From: Porites lobata
Taxonomy: Eukaryota; Cnidaria; Anthozoa; Scleractinia; Poritidae
Length of the DNA: 64,000 bases
Direction: 5' to 3'
NCBI GenBank assembly: GCA_942486035.1
Contig: CALNXK010000166.1
Span: 528,501 to 592,500 of the forward strand
Shown: piece after piece, positions 1 through 11,557 of the stretch
Position numbering within the stretch: the stretch's first letter is position 1
Layout of the letters: every line of letters starts with the position of its first letter
Position numbers and translations under genes: made by a program
Notes under the pieces: generated by a model
Databases searched by the model: none
Seen by the model: only the letters and a program-made list of their open reading frames with translations
What the model was told of the DNA's origin: nothing

Positions 1-956
1 GCATGGGATATTTCATTATTGTTTTTGTCAGTTTTTTTTTTTTCATTTGGTAAAGCGTAGGATATGAGCGTTTGGAAACATTAACACTATGTTTTATTTC
101 CCGGTGTGACTCTTAAGAATGGGACGAGAAGAATAGCCCTTATGCATGTTTACGTCACACAAGCAAATTTCACCACCAAGCCTCGTTTTGAAATAAAAAA
201 TAAGCGAAGTTTCACAGAAATGAATTCCCAAGGCAGTAGAGTTGAAAAGAATACCCACGCACAAAAAGTGCAAATGCAAAAAATTTTGTTCACAAACGAG
301 GCTTGTTGGTGAAATTTACTCGTCTGACGTAATCATGCATAGGGGCTATTATGAGAATGACCCGAAGAACCAATTCTAGGAAGACTCTGAGTCTTCTTGA
401 GCCATGTTTTGCTTGGGGCTATAAACAAACGTCAAACACCGTTGTGCGATCCCGCTGGACGAGGCAAGAGAATAGTGCATTTTTCAAAAGGCCTGGTAGC
501 TGACCTACCTGGAATGATGACTCCGGCTCTTCACCCCTGACAGAGGATTGCACCCCCAGAGCTTTATCCAGTGCTAGGGGCAAGTGATATCAGGGGAGAG
601 AAGATAAATTAAAAAGGGCCCACACTAATCTTCTGTGCGCACTCTTTTTATTGCTGTTTGATTAAGAAACAGTCAGGGAAAGTTTTGCAAAGCTGAAGAT
701 GGAATAAACGTTTGGCCGAGCCTACCCTCTCGATTAATTGACAAATAGATATGTTGATTTGCTTTTCAAATAAATTATTTCAAAGAAAGCTAGACTGCAA
801 GCGTGAGCTTTAAAATAGTTCTAAAGAAATTCTAATGATTCGTTTCCGCATTTCTACCCAAATTTGTTTTCGAATTCTATTTTGCCTGTTCCTTTCTTTT
901 TTGCAGTTTTCAATTTCGATTTTGACACCCTTCGGATTATTATGAGGGATAAATGT
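1..956. other. 3' flank of the pentraxin gene, no gene seen
   Basis: I see no coding exon here. A minus-strand AATAAA at 652-647, about 305 bases beyond the pentraxin stop, is a plausible polyadenylation signal. Short ORFs near 94-312 overlap each other on both strands and show no domain or splice logic. Confidence 0.4.
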
Positions 957-1344
957 TTAGGGAAAGCAGGTGTTCGAAGACTTCATAGTGACATTTCCAT
1001 GTGAGCCTCCCACGAAATCTGTAAATTTTAGATAATTGCCTTTTCCAGAGGAACAACTTCTGAACATGCACAGAATTTCCTCTCCCGAGAGGACTTCATT
1101 CCACATGTTCACTCCATACATCTCGCCGGAAAAACTTTGAACCTGCTCAAATTCACCACCGTGGCTGTCTTGATCTTGGCCGAGAATGATAGTACCATCA
1201 CTGCTAATCACGTGACCTGTCTCAAACTCATCTCCCTGAGCAACATTTGCGCCATCGATGTAAATGCTCCATGTACCAGCGGTGTTCTCCCATGTTGTAC
1301 AAATGTGATGCCACCGATCATCGTTGACAGCTCTTTCAGATGTT
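957..1344 (-). CDS. Pentraxin gene exon 4: C-terminal half of the pentraxin domain and stop
   Basis: It carries WHHICTTWEN, close to the pentraxin family signature HxCxSTWxS, then the hydrophobic W-S-I-Y-I-D-G strand and GEMYGVNMWNEVLS, the conserved final part with the VNxWxxxLS motif. The frame closes with TAA at 959-957. The tail after the domain has three cysteines and no transmembrane segment. Confidence 0.85.
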
Positions 1345-4300
1345 CTGAAACATTTCAAAAGTCACGTGAAAATTTTTTGTTGATAACGTTGTTTTTATGA
1401 TTGACCATAGAGTTGTTACTTTTTAGCTTTCTGGCCAACTTTAAGGTAAAATTTAGACATGGCACCCGATTCCATGATGGAATGCAAGCAACAGGAAACT
1501 CGTTGGTATTTCGACAACCAATCATTGTCTAGGCAAAAAAAATCATGGTTAAAACAATAACCTTTGTTTGTCTTGTAACACTTTCTAGATCATTGTCTTT
1601 TGTTCATTCGGATGGGCTATGGGAAAGGTCATGCTTCGAAAGTAAAAGGGCAGGGAGCCAAAGCGGCGAAAATAACCCCCCTTTCCAGGGAGCAATCCCC
1701 CAGTGTGTGAAAGCTAGCCGCCCCCTCCCCTCCCCAACGGCGTTTCCAGCATTTTATAAACATTTTCTAAAAACAGATTCATTAGGTGTGTACTTTTGTT
1801 TCGGCCAAGACAGTTATTAAAGGCATCAACTCACTGGCTACTTAATTATAAGATCTAGAATCGATATAAATAATAAAGAATAATGTTAAATATATATGGA
1901 CTGGTTAAGATTTATGGCGACATTAATGAAGCAGATTATCCAGAGTTTATTATTTTTTTATGAAGAGGTAGCCTCAGCGAAGGCAAGCGTGAAGCGAGTG
2001 AGAAGCCCCAGACGAAGCGAGACGGAACCGGGGAAGAAGCCGGAAAAAATTGTTTATCCCGTCGTCCTTCTCCTTAGAACTTTGACCTGCTGTGAAACTC
2101 GTAAGGTCGACTTGTGGCAAGCTACCTCCTCCTCATCGCTTGTATCTGTGCCTTCTCCGCGTCGAGGGTGTTTGGCGCTCCCCGTTCGCTTCGCGCCTGC
2201 CTACGCTCACCCGAAAAACGGGAAAAATAACACCTGTTCCAAGGGCTAATCAAGAAAGGGTTGAAGTTCACAGTATTGCCATTTACCTTAGATAACCATT
2301 TATCATAAACCTCAAACTGGTGTAGTCGGTGATCAATATCTCATTGTGTTCATCCGGAAGTGAATAACTGAACAAGGCCCCGTCATCTGATTGGTCGCTC
2401 ACTCTTATCCAAAGGCAGATGGTAAACTCAGTCAAAGCCGGCAGACTTGGATTGTAATCCTGCAGGTTTAAATGAACGTAGTCGTGGACGGTTTTATTAG
2501 GAAACGAAAACTGGAAATCGGCTTCATTCGTTTCTGCAAGATAAGATATCAAATAAGCCGATAGTGAATGGTCAAGAGTTTATAGCCGACTCAAAATATC
2601 TATTTCAATGCGTGTACTTAAATAGAAGCTAACATCGTATTTTTTAATTTATTTTTCACCATATGCATTAGCAATTTGTTATAGAATGCTGGCCTTGAAA
2701 ATGTGATTATTTTCCACCTCTAAACATTCCTATCGCTTACGTCGATTAGCTTTTGCTGTGGTGATCAGGAGGACAAATGAGGGAGTAAAACTCAATATAA
2801 TTACCCATGAGTCAAAGCCGCTGATTAAAAGTATTTTTTAAATCAAAACCTAAAGTGAGGAAAAGAGCTGAAAATAGAGTCCAAATTTCAATTAAAGTGA
2901 ACAAATTATCATGGAGGTATTGCAATTTTTAATTCAAAGCAGTCTTTGGTCATTTTGCCGTCTCGTATTTGGACCGCCAAAATGGACGCTGTTCATCGTT
3001 TCCAATCTTGCTGAGTTTGTGGGTCATTGGTGAGAACTCGGTAAAATTAAACAATCGGACAGAAACGCGGCTAATAGAGGTAAAAAACTGCGACATATGA
3101 AATTTACCACCCACTAAAGGGGTTCAGAGAGCGAATGCTGAGGTTCAAATCACCTTTAAATGGGACGGAGTCAAAGGTCAGTATGAATATGAAATTTGTA
3201 GTACGGATAAGTTAACTTTCTTATAATGGACTCCGGGCCTTGCAAATGTTACTGGTAAGCGTGAAGATTTTCTATCCTCAAGGTAATTTTTGCTTTATAC
3301 ATTTCTTGATGAACTAATTAATCTGTTGAAGTATGAGATAGCCGCTGGTATTACGCGGGCGCCACCTCAGCATTTGTGGCCATGGTAAGTAACACGTCAT
3401 AGCTGCGCTCCGCGTGCGCAGAGCCCCATAGCTAAGAAAATTTGGTTACCTAACCATCCAAGAAATTTTGGTAGTCACGTGACGGTACGTCCGTCCGACC
3501 GTCCGTCCGTCTACCTCTCCGTCCGCAGAGCTTTGCTTTTAGCCTTGGGAAAATCTATATATTACATCTTTAATTAACCAATTGAAAACTATGTTTACAT
3601 GTAAGAAATAGCTTAATACGAAGAATGGCAGTTACAAACTTTAAGACTGCAGATAAAGGGAACTACCTTCAAGGGAACCGGGGCAACGAGTACCGCACGT
3701 TCGAATTTCCTAAGAATATAAAAAACAAAATTTATGTTAGGCAAGGACAAAGTGTTCGCTTGTATACATTTAGCCTCTTATCTAAATCCCCACCAAAACA
3801 TTCGTGTGACCGAAACCCCCATAAAGGAAAACATAAACACAGAAAGTCTGCCATAAAGGTACGGACACTGAGGGTCTTTTCTCATGGGCGCAGATTCATG
3901 GTCCCCAAGTTCTTTTTGCGTGTCTGAGGTGAATGGCCGGCCCCCAGTAGGGTGAGTGTAATGCCGCCAGACTTAAGGTCTAGTACCAAACACACACAAA
4001 CGAGGCAATGCACCAGCACAGAAACTGACTGGGGAAACTGAACCCCCGCCCCTAGAGACACAGTACAGGATCCTTCATTTGGGCACAGAAGGTCTCTTAT
4101 CATTAATGCCCCTCAGTTTTGAACAGTTGTGGTGAACAAAAACATAGTCCCCAAAAATTAACGTTTTCGTCACAATTGAAGTCCAAATCAGACTGACAAT
4201 CGACTGAGAGTCACCAAAGAATGATAAAGATCGTCCTTAACACTGCGTAACAAGAAAATATCACTTCATATTCTTTTGCTAGTCAGACTGATTCACTTAC

Positions 4301-7093
4301 CGTGTCTTCATAGTATTTAAAACCTTCCTTTCTGGTGATATTTTGAGGACACATTTTTCCTGTTGCATAGTTGATTTCGCACTGGTGAGTCGGTGAGGCT
4401 GACACATATTGAAAGTTGTATGACAAACATTTTGGGTGTTCCACACAAAACAAGTGACAGTGTGGGAGTGACGTGACATGGTTAGTTGAAATTGCGTGAC
4501 CAAGGAGGACGTGTCCTGGGGGATAAGTTAACAGCAAAAAAAAATAATAATAATAATAAGAAGAAGCAACCAATTACAGACTATAGATCGAGAAATTGGC
4601 GGCATCTTTAAAATACTGATAAGGAGAAGATTTTGATAAAGACCTTTAAGCCGGGACCTTTAACCGTAGTGCCTGTGATTTTGGGATTGTAACAAAACAA
4701 GAGCTATTGTGATATTAAACTGCGCTTAAGAGTGCTGATACATCTAATTTTGCCTTCAGCGCAGTACGCCGTCTTTTGGGTTTTGTTTATATGTAGACAT
4801 TTCTTTACGCTCATTCATAGCCGTAACCGTGCGTAAGCGAAAATACTTGTTTTCCATCCTGAACACTCTAAGTGAGGCAAGAACCAGCAATTTACATCCC
4901 TAAGCGTGAAAATACCAAACTCGTCCCCAGGGTCTTAAGCTTCTCGTCCCACGGAGCAAGAGAGGGAGAGAGAGAGAGAACGATAGCCTGCGTAGCATGG
5001 CGGTTTTGGTTGGGCGCGCTAAGTAATAAAGGCGGGCGAGGGCAGAGAAACCGCGAGGAGATTGGGGCGGAAGCAACTTGAAAAACCGCCTGCACGGACG
5101 GGGGGCTTTTTTGAGTCGGTCCGCACGCCAGCGTACGGATCGTTCCGATTGGTTCGGAATGTTCGCTTGTCAATCAAATATTTTGGTAATCTCCCATGGG
5201 AGAGTTTCGAGGGACTGAACAAATCATCTCCGCAAAACAAAATCAAAATATCAAAGAAGCGTTGACCGGAGCGTCGTCGATCTTGAATATTTGACGGGAA
5301 AACAGGGCAATTGTATTGAAGCCTAAACAGGAAATGGCCATTTACAGTCTTCTTCAAAGGAGAGATGTCATGGAAATTTTGTCAACAAGATTTGGCAAGA
5401 GCATGATCTTTACTGTCTTTGCTATGGCCAAAGAAGAAATATCCTCATCGGAAACCTGTATGATCACAATTTCCCCTCTAAAAAGTACTATCGAGGACCA
5501 GATATCTGAAATGGTGTCGCTGAGATGTAAAGCAATGCACCTTATGACAGAAACAGTAAATTTCAGTGCTTCGAGAAAGTTCACCTCAATTTTCTCTATT
5601 ACTCGGTGTTAGAGAATAACGCACTCCAGCGCAATACATCGAACGGCGTCCGCGATTGTGGTCGATGAATCGCATATGGTAGAAGACGCACAGCGTAATT
5701 CTCCATACTTTTTTGCTTGGTGTAGCTTAAGCTACAACTCAAATCTGAAGATCGCGCTATACGTAAAAATACAACATCCTGCAAACAACAGTTAAAAAGC
5801 CGGGCCCAGCGTCAAAACATTCACAGACAAAGCAGTGACAAAGAAACTACAAACCAAGGCTCCTTGGTTTGTAGTTGTCCAGATCCAGGCATTTTAGTCG
5901 GAAAAGACCAAAGAAACTAAAATATTTATTTAGCCGTAATAAAAAGCTTTAGGCTTTAAGAGTGGTCAAAGAAATTAGTACTTTACAACTGCATCTGAGA
6001 TCAACAAATTCTAATTAGCGAAAATAACATTAACCACAGGAAATAATTACTCAATACAGATTAAACAAACCAACTCCATGACCTCTAAATAAATGTAAGA
6101 CTTAGTGCTGCAAAAATAAGATCTACTCAGTCAAGTTTAGAACGCAGTGTAGTCACCTATGCGCGAGATAGCCACAAAGAAAAAACCCGTGTTTGTTCAA
6201 GCAAACTCCAATTCCGGCCAAGGTCACGTTTTACACTATATCACGAGCTCTTGTGTCGTGTTTAGGCTGTCAACACCTTATTTCTGATTGGCTGGGAAAA
6301 CTGAAACCAAACAAGTTGTCAACAGGATGTCAAAATGAGTTGAAGGGGGCGGCAGTTGAAAAGGCCACGAATCCGGGCAGGCGGTTTTTATTTTTCTCGC
6401 GGCTTGGCCGCTCGTTCTCGCGCGCTTCGCGCGCGAATTTCGCGGCTACGCCGCTCCTGCGCCCGGCTCAACAAAACCGCCATGCTACGCAGGCTAAGAG
6501 AACGAGGGAACGAATGGAAAGATGGGACGAGGTTCTTTACAATGAGTAAATACTGGTCAAAAGGTTCCTTTTGAATGGTCACACCAGAGACCATAGGTTT
6601 TTTTTCACATTTTGTTTATATACGCTAGTTGGAGGGAGCCATTCAGGGGCGGATCCAGAATTTTTTTTAGGAGGGGGTGCACTCGTCTCTTGCTGTACTT
6701 CAACACCAATAAACCACATAGTTTTTTTTTTTGGCAGAATACCAGTTGTATTAGAAAACCGCAGGTCATCTCGGGGGGTGCACCCCTGCACCCTCCCCCT
6801 AGATCCGCCCCTGCCATTGGAAGAGGTAAACTAAAATCACGACGATCTTTAAAACAGGTGTAGCTACTGACAATCTGGCCCCCTTTTGGAAAGAAAGAAC
6901 TTTTAGTATGTTCTTTGCAAAATGGATAGGAACTGTGAAGAAAATGGATTACGTTGGCGACTGAGTTCATACCTTCAGTGGCGATAAATGCCCTTGTTTT
7001 GGAACAGGATTCTACAGTCAGTCGCGTGAATACTAAAAGAAAAATCACTTGAGCTGCTCTCATCATAATTCCTACTGCAACAAACAGTTCCAT
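957..7093 (-). CDS. Secreted PAN/apple plus pentraxin domain protein (gene model, four exons found)
   Basis: Exons run 7093-6973, 4515-4301, 2533-2287 and 1344-957, all with GT donors and AG acceptors. The product has an N-terminal signal peptide, a cysteine-bearing PAN/apple module and a C-terminal pentraxin (LamG-like) fold, so it is probably secreted and binds carbohydrate or protein ligands outside the cell; pentraxins and PAN modules are known recognition domains. Junctions 1/2 (phase 1) and 3/4 (phase 2) keep the frame. Exon 2 ends in phase 0 while exon 3 needs phase 1, so a small exon of 3n+1 bases between 4300 and 2534 is probably missing, or one of these splice sites is not the used one. 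Intron 1 is full of repeats, including a helicase relic. The specific biological role is unknown. Confidence 0.8.
1965..2250. repeat. GC-rich short interspersed element in pentraxin intron 3
   Basis: A GC-rich block sits in AT-rich intron sequence. It starts near a GTAGCCT and ends near CACCTGTTCCAAGGGCTAA, with gcgaag-type runs inside. It resembles the TAGCCT...AGGCTA-bounded short elements seen elsewhere in this window. The ends are not certain. Confidence 0.4.
2287..2533 (-). CDS. Pentraxin gene exon 3: N-terminal half of the pentraxin domain
   Basis: It encodes the first beta strands of a pentraxin/LamG jelly roll. FQFSFPNKTVHDYVHL is followed by LPALTEFTICLWIRV, the usual strand with the conserved cysteine and tryptophan, then GALFSYSLP. 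The acceptor is ttgcag and the donor AAG then gtaaat. It joins exon 4 in phase 2 with no gap. Confidence 0.8.
3390..3540. repeat. Interspersed repeat related to that at 47334
   Basis: The stretch GCAGAGCCCCATAGCTAAG, then AATTTTGGTAGTCACGTGAC and a run of CCGTCCGT matches, with substitutions, the start of the element at 47370-47460. This places one dispersed family at two loci. No coding capacity is visible. Confidence 0.6.
4301..4515 (-). CDS. Pentraxin gene exon 2: PAN/apple domain
   Basis: The acceptor (pyrimidine tract then CAG) joins exon 1 in phase 1 and the donor is gtaagt. The 72 residues include the PAN-like spacing CHLFCVEHPKCLSYNF, then a cysteine before a short hydrophobic strand and a terminal GFKYYED, typical of PAN_1 modules in cnidarian extracellular proteins. 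The exon ends in phase 0. Confidence 0.78.
4930..5090. repeat. TAGCCTGCG-family short element
   Basis: An AG microsatellite (4960-4980) leads into ATAGCCTGCGTAGCATGGCG and a GC-rich body. The inverse of that terminal sequence closes the repeat at 6345-6500, so both belong to one dispersed family. It lies just upstream of the helicase relic. Confidence 0.5.
5300..5695 (+). pseudogene. RecQ-like helicase relic
   Basis: An open stretch at 5316-5612 keeps the N-terminal helicase pattern. Its opening KPKQEMAIYSLLQRRD resembles the RecQ Q-motif region. Then comes a Walker A position reading STRFGKSMIF where families of this type have GFGKS preceded by T/G, and SPLKSTIEDQISEM, the motif Ia region (SPLxSLxxDQ in RecQ). 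A TAG at 5610-5612 interrupts it. In the same frame, 5655-5687 reads IVVDESHMVED, a DExH-type Walker B box. The altered Walker A, the stop and the missing residues between motifs show a dead copy. Such helicase fragments are often multicopy and may be carried by a mobile element; that is inference. It lies antisense inside pentraxin intron 1. Confidence 0.7.
6345..6500. repeat. TAGCCTGCG-family short element, inverted copy
   Basis: A GC-rich block contains the CGCGCGCTTCGCGCGCG palindrome and ends with ACCGCCATGCTACGCAGGCT, the reverse complement of the start of the element at 4984. Confidence 0.55.
6644..6813. mobile_element. 170-bp MITE with 15-bp terminal inverted repeats
   Basis: Its ends are CAGGGGCGGATCCAG and CTAGATCCGCCCCTG, inverted with one mismatch. 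CCATT on both sides (6639-6643, 6814-6818) could be a target duplication. It is non-coding and sits in pentraxin intron 1. Confidence 0.75.
6973..7093 (-). CDS. Pentraxin gene exon 1: signal peptide
   Basis: The exon encodes 40 residues plus one base. A hydrophobic core (about residues 13-24, VIFLLVF in its centre) is followed by a polar stretch and a cysteine at residue 30, as in a cleaved signal peptide. Methionines at residues 1, 10 and 11 are all possible starts; I chose the first because it opens the frame. The donor reads AAG then gtatga. Confidence 0.72.
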
Positions 7094-9084
7094 GCTCTAA
7101 ACTAAAAAATATTGACAACAATGAAAAGATCTTAGAGCACATTCCGAGATAGAAACATCGTCTACATACTTCCATCAGATTTGTCTCAGGAGTGGGAATG
7201 GATAAGTCATTTAAATCATGATGAGGAATAAGATAGGACCCAGTTTAATTGCATGGGGGTACACTGGTATTGATTGGCAGCCAGTCTGCAAACGCCTCTC
7301 CAATTTTAAAGCGTTGTCTTCGGGTTGAGAGGAAGCTGATGATCTATGGTATAAGACATCGTCTAACGCCTAACCCTAACAATCTGAGCGCGATGCATAC
7401 CAATTTAAATTAACCAGCAGTCTGTTTACGATGTGATCAAATTGCATAAAATTTACACTATAGAAAAGATTGAACTGCGATTTTTTCTTTTACACAAAAA
7501 CGTCCTTTCGTATTAGAATGACGGATTGTTTTCAGAACAAAATTTCCCTCAACTAAATTTTTTAATTCGGAAACGTTGTCAAGTCAAAACATCACCGAAC
7601 CGTTAATTGTTAATCCCAGCTGTAGCTTTTAAATTGCCAAGATGCAAGTTTCTTCGTTTACCATTTTTTCTTGATTTATAACATTCTGGTTAGCGTTGAC
7701 ATGACAGTTAAGCAATCGGCTTTCAAAAACTCTTGACAATTTAATTTCGTGATTACTGATATTTACCTGCCAAATGCCGGGTTTCAGTTCCACTTCGCTC
7801 ATCTGAGGTGACAAACTGCATGGTTCCCAATTTACTCATTTATATTATATCCAGGAAATATCTAATCCGCCAGATGGGGCTCATCAACTCAAAAGAAGAA
7901 CGTCTTTTGTTTAAATCCTCGCTCATGATACTGTTAAATGTTTCTATTTCAAATTAAACAGATAGTACGACTGATGTGTAAATAATTTATCGTCCTCCTG
8001 TATGATTTATTTTTAAGAGGGATTTTCGTGAAATTTGACGAACACTTGGTTGCGAGATATTCGGCAGAATCGTTCTTAGAGTTAAATGAAAGAAACTCCA
8101 GTCTGTACGTGTTTCTCACTGTTATGTTCAATGTACGCCTGTTTCAGAAACTCTAGTAATAAGACTTCAAAATTAAGTTTTACCGTTACCCCTGACCCTG
8201 ACTGATATGAAACCTGTTTTAGCTCTACCGACGTGCGAGAGTTCAACAAGTCGTCAATTTTAAACGTAACACTCAAGCGAGACCTTAAAATGCAAGAGAC
8301 TGGCTACAAAACTCGCCAGATTGGTCTACAACACATGATGCGAGACCTGCATCTCTGAATCAAGATTTGCAGGCTATAGGGGTGACATGAAGGCGACGGT
8401 AAAAAAGGCACTCAGAGCTCATAACACATTCATGGCAGAAAGAAAGAATTAAAGTTTAATCAGTTAGTAGTAAAACTGCAGGTGCTAAATTTCTTAATTG
8501 ACGCTCGTTAACAAATCTATTTGCTTTTACTTAAGCCGTGAAGCTTATGAACTTTATCCGTTTTATAATTATCGTTTGGCCTTACATGCACCTTTGTTTT
8601 AATGATTTTGTTCTCTGACTGTAATCAAACAAAATTGTACACGGTTTGAAATAATCTAAAAACCCTTGTGAAACCAGCAGAAAATAAGTGCATACAACTG
8701 TGCAACTGTACGACTGTACCCTCGTAAATTAGGCAAAACTCTCACCTTCTTCGAGTTTGTCCATCCGTGCAGAGTCCTTTTGCATTTATATTTGCTGTGT
8801 TATTTATACCTTCTTTCATCCAATTTTGTGGCAGTCAATTCTCACTTTTTGAATTTTGATAAATTTTCTAACACAGCTGACCATGTTTGAGTTTGCTGTA
8901 AACCCATAGTGCTTATCATCGTTTTTATTAGGCTAGTCTGCAATTGCCCAGAACTTGCTAGACCAACAGTTTTTCAAAGTTTATTTTGTTGTTGTAACGT
9001 TTGATGTATTACTTGGGAGACATATTTGTTTGACACAAAGCTCCGATTTCGTCATTCACAAGTAATTTCGAATTCTAAATAGAG
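7094..9084. other. Upstream of the pentraxin gene, no gene seen
   Basis: This is AT-rich sequence containing the presumed promoter and 5' leader of the pentraxin gene. Short ORFs (for example 7629-7814, 8082-8276) show no domain, and I could not place a promoter motif with confidence. Confidence 0.35.
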
Positions 9085-9467
9085 GATCTTACATGGCCGC
9101 GCGAGGATACGAATTTTATCTTCGAGTGGTGAAAGATACTTTTAGCACGAAATTCCTACGTAAAACACAACTTTTTTAAATTCATTTTCGAAACAGCAAA
9201 ATAGTGCAATTAAAGTGGTACCGATATGGAAATTTGGCAGCTCATCGAGAAAGTCATCGGTAACTGTACCGTCTTCGCACCTCGAAACCATTTTGTAAAT
9301 GAAATTTCAAGAGAACCGGCCGCGCGCCTGAGCGAGAAGCTCTCTTGTAATTGGCTAATCATGTTAGTAACCATGGCGACACCAATATCGTCACACGTGG
9401 AAGATAAAAATAATATCTTCACTGCGCGCGATGAAGATATGATTTTTTAGTAAAAGGAAAGATCCTG
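9085..9467. repeat. Interspersed repeat, copy 1
   Basis: It starts with ACATGGCCGCGCGAGGATAC and ends with GATGAAGATATGATTTTTTA. Its right half recurs in inverted orientation at 21313-21640, and its left terminal motif recurs near 23578. It carries no coding capacity. Confidence 0.7.
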
Positions 9468-11227
9468 GTATTTCATCAGTTTCTATATGATAAAGCTTTT
9501 TAGCGAATAAGGACACAAAACTGGCACTGGGACATTTGTGTTACGTATACAAAATCGGCTAGGCCATTACTTGGAGGGAAATTTGCGGCTTAAAATCTAT
9601 TAGCTAGCTCATAGTTTAGAGGAAGTTTTCGTTATTTCATTGACTTTATCGTCGCAAAGATAACAGGTGAAAGAAGGAGCTCGGGGTGGCGGAATAGAAC
9701 TTCCTTGCAAGTACTTTGTCAAATTGGACCGAAGAAATCCAAGCCCCCGTAGTTCTTAGGCAAACAAAAAAATACGGGTTACTGTATCTTAATTTTATTT
9801 TTTTTTGCTTGTATTTGAGGATAATTTCCAAATACGCGCCCTCGGGGGCTTCTATTCGGCGGAGCAACGTAACGCAGGTTTTTTATGTTACAAGGTTGGG
9901 GGGAGGGGGGCATATTTTTGGCTTATACATGGAGGGGCTCATTTTCGGAATTTTACGGTGATATTAGCCTGTTCATAGACCCTCTGTTTTCTCTTCAAAG
10001 TCCGTCGAACGGGGGTGATAAAATTTATACCGCATGGGATTTATTGACCGCTTCGCTCGCGAGCTTGCCGGTGTTTTCGAAAAGGAAAATAAAACAACGT
10101 CTGTGTACAGGCTACGGTGATATGTGCTAATCAAATTTTTCTTTAAAGACAAAGCTGAAGAAAATAGAAAAAAAAAATTGAAAATGAAGTGCGTGAAATG
10201 CTTTTGTTTCCCAACAATCACTGGTTAGCCTCCAAAAAGATTATTTAAAAGCTGCTTTCCAAGACTATTATCAGGAAAACAATATCCACTGCTTCCCAGC
10301 GAGCGGGGGTGTTTTTAATTAACATCATCTCACCTTGCCCTTTTAACAAGACTTTGACCTTACTACCAGCTAGTAAGGCCCTGTTCATACCTGTCATGCT
10401 GTCATTTAGGTCACCCTACCAGCCAAGTCAACTTTATAAGCGACTTTTTATACGGGAAAAAGGTCGAATCCACACGCTCTGAATCTCTAAAATAGCGCTC
10501 GCACTTTATCTAGTAGCCTCATCTTGACCGAGTTGACCCGGCTGAGCGAGTCAAAGTGTTTATATGGAGAACAGTCTGCCCAGGTAGGAGAGTGACTCTT
10601 CTAACACGTGGGAAAACCTCTCTTCAGCTCTAGATTAATTTTTATTCTCAGCTTGCACTGTCACGCAATGAAAAATAAAAATGTAAACCATTCAATACAG
10701 AACGACTAGAATCTGGGAAATGAAAAAAGATAAATGTACAAAAACCCTTGCCGAGAATCAGGTCTGTGAAATATTTCAAATGCGAGATATTGGGAAAAAA
10801 GGTTTACCTAAATTTATAAAGCTTTGTATGGAAACGCCATGTTGGTGTCCTTTTCAGGAACACCAATATGGCCGCCGGATACCAACAGAAACATCTGTTT
10901 TCGAGTTTTCCTACTAATGCGTGAATTCTTCGCTTGAGGAACTCATAAAGTAATATTTATTCTCTTTCCCGGCCGCCAGCTAAATGCCGCGTCACGCAAA
11001 AGCCTGGAAATTCAAGCGTCCTCTCTCGCAAAACGAAGAACCCTTTCGAACCAAAAATTTGTTTATGTAAAGGTGTTTAGGTACTGTAATACCTCGTGAA
11101 AGTAGAAACTCAGAAGAATAGATAGTTTCTTAGTTTGATTTTTGGTGACGTTACGTGCAACCCAAGAATTACACGTCGCCAAACGCACAAGCAGTAGATC
11201 TAATTCATCACGGGTCTAGTCCTCTAG
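9468..11227. other. Gap between the pentraxin and sulfotransferase genes
   Basis: No gene is seen. A minus-strand AATAAA near 10955, beyond the sulfotransferase stop, is a possible polyadenylation signal. The short plus-strand ORFs near 9716-10130 and 10720-10917 show no recognisable domain. Confidence 0.35.
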
Positions 11228-11557
11228 TTATTGCTCGTAAGAATAGCCTTCAAAAAATGAAAACTGTTTCATTTGATCATACACCCTCTTTTTCTGCCGT
11301 TCTGTCCATTCTACGTAATCTCTAGTTATCGATGGAATTGGGTCTACAGTGCTGGCACAGTCTTGGATATAATCCTCTGAACAAGTGATTTCCAAAAAAG
11401 CGCATATCTTTCTCAAGACATCCGATGGTTGCTTTACTAGTTTCATGCTTGGGATGTCAATCACCTTTTCAGGGAAGGCCTCTCGAGTCTTTTTACATCC
11501 CGCCACCCAGTGAAAATACCGAGTTATTTGGTCGTCTAAAGTTTGAGGGGCATTTAC
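11228..11557 (-). CDS. Sulfotransferase exon 4: C-terminus
   Basis: The acceptor ctccacag opens VNAPQTLDDQITRYFHW. The exon ends with the family's usual C-terminal helix, with PSDVLRKICAFLEITCSEDY, in which the residues around LRKICAFL match the sulfotransferase pattern. The stop is TAA at 11230-11228. Confidence 0.85.
   Translation of the reverse strand, partial: VNAPQTLDDQITRYFHWVAGCKKTREAFPEKVIDIPSMKLVKQPSDVLRKICAFLEITCSEDYIQDCASTVDPIPSITRDYVEWTERQKKRVYDQMKQFSFFEGYSYEQ

Noticed and set aside
3882..4103. Possible missing exon of the pentraxin gene (with CPNEGSC)
   Set aside because: Beyond that cysteine motif, nothing matches an EGF or other module and no splice pair fixes the phase. Kept only as a hint.
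6605..6963. C-terminal part of the 162-codon minus-strand ORF
   Set aside because: A clear donor after 6973 ends exon 1; the rest is intron read-through into a MITE.
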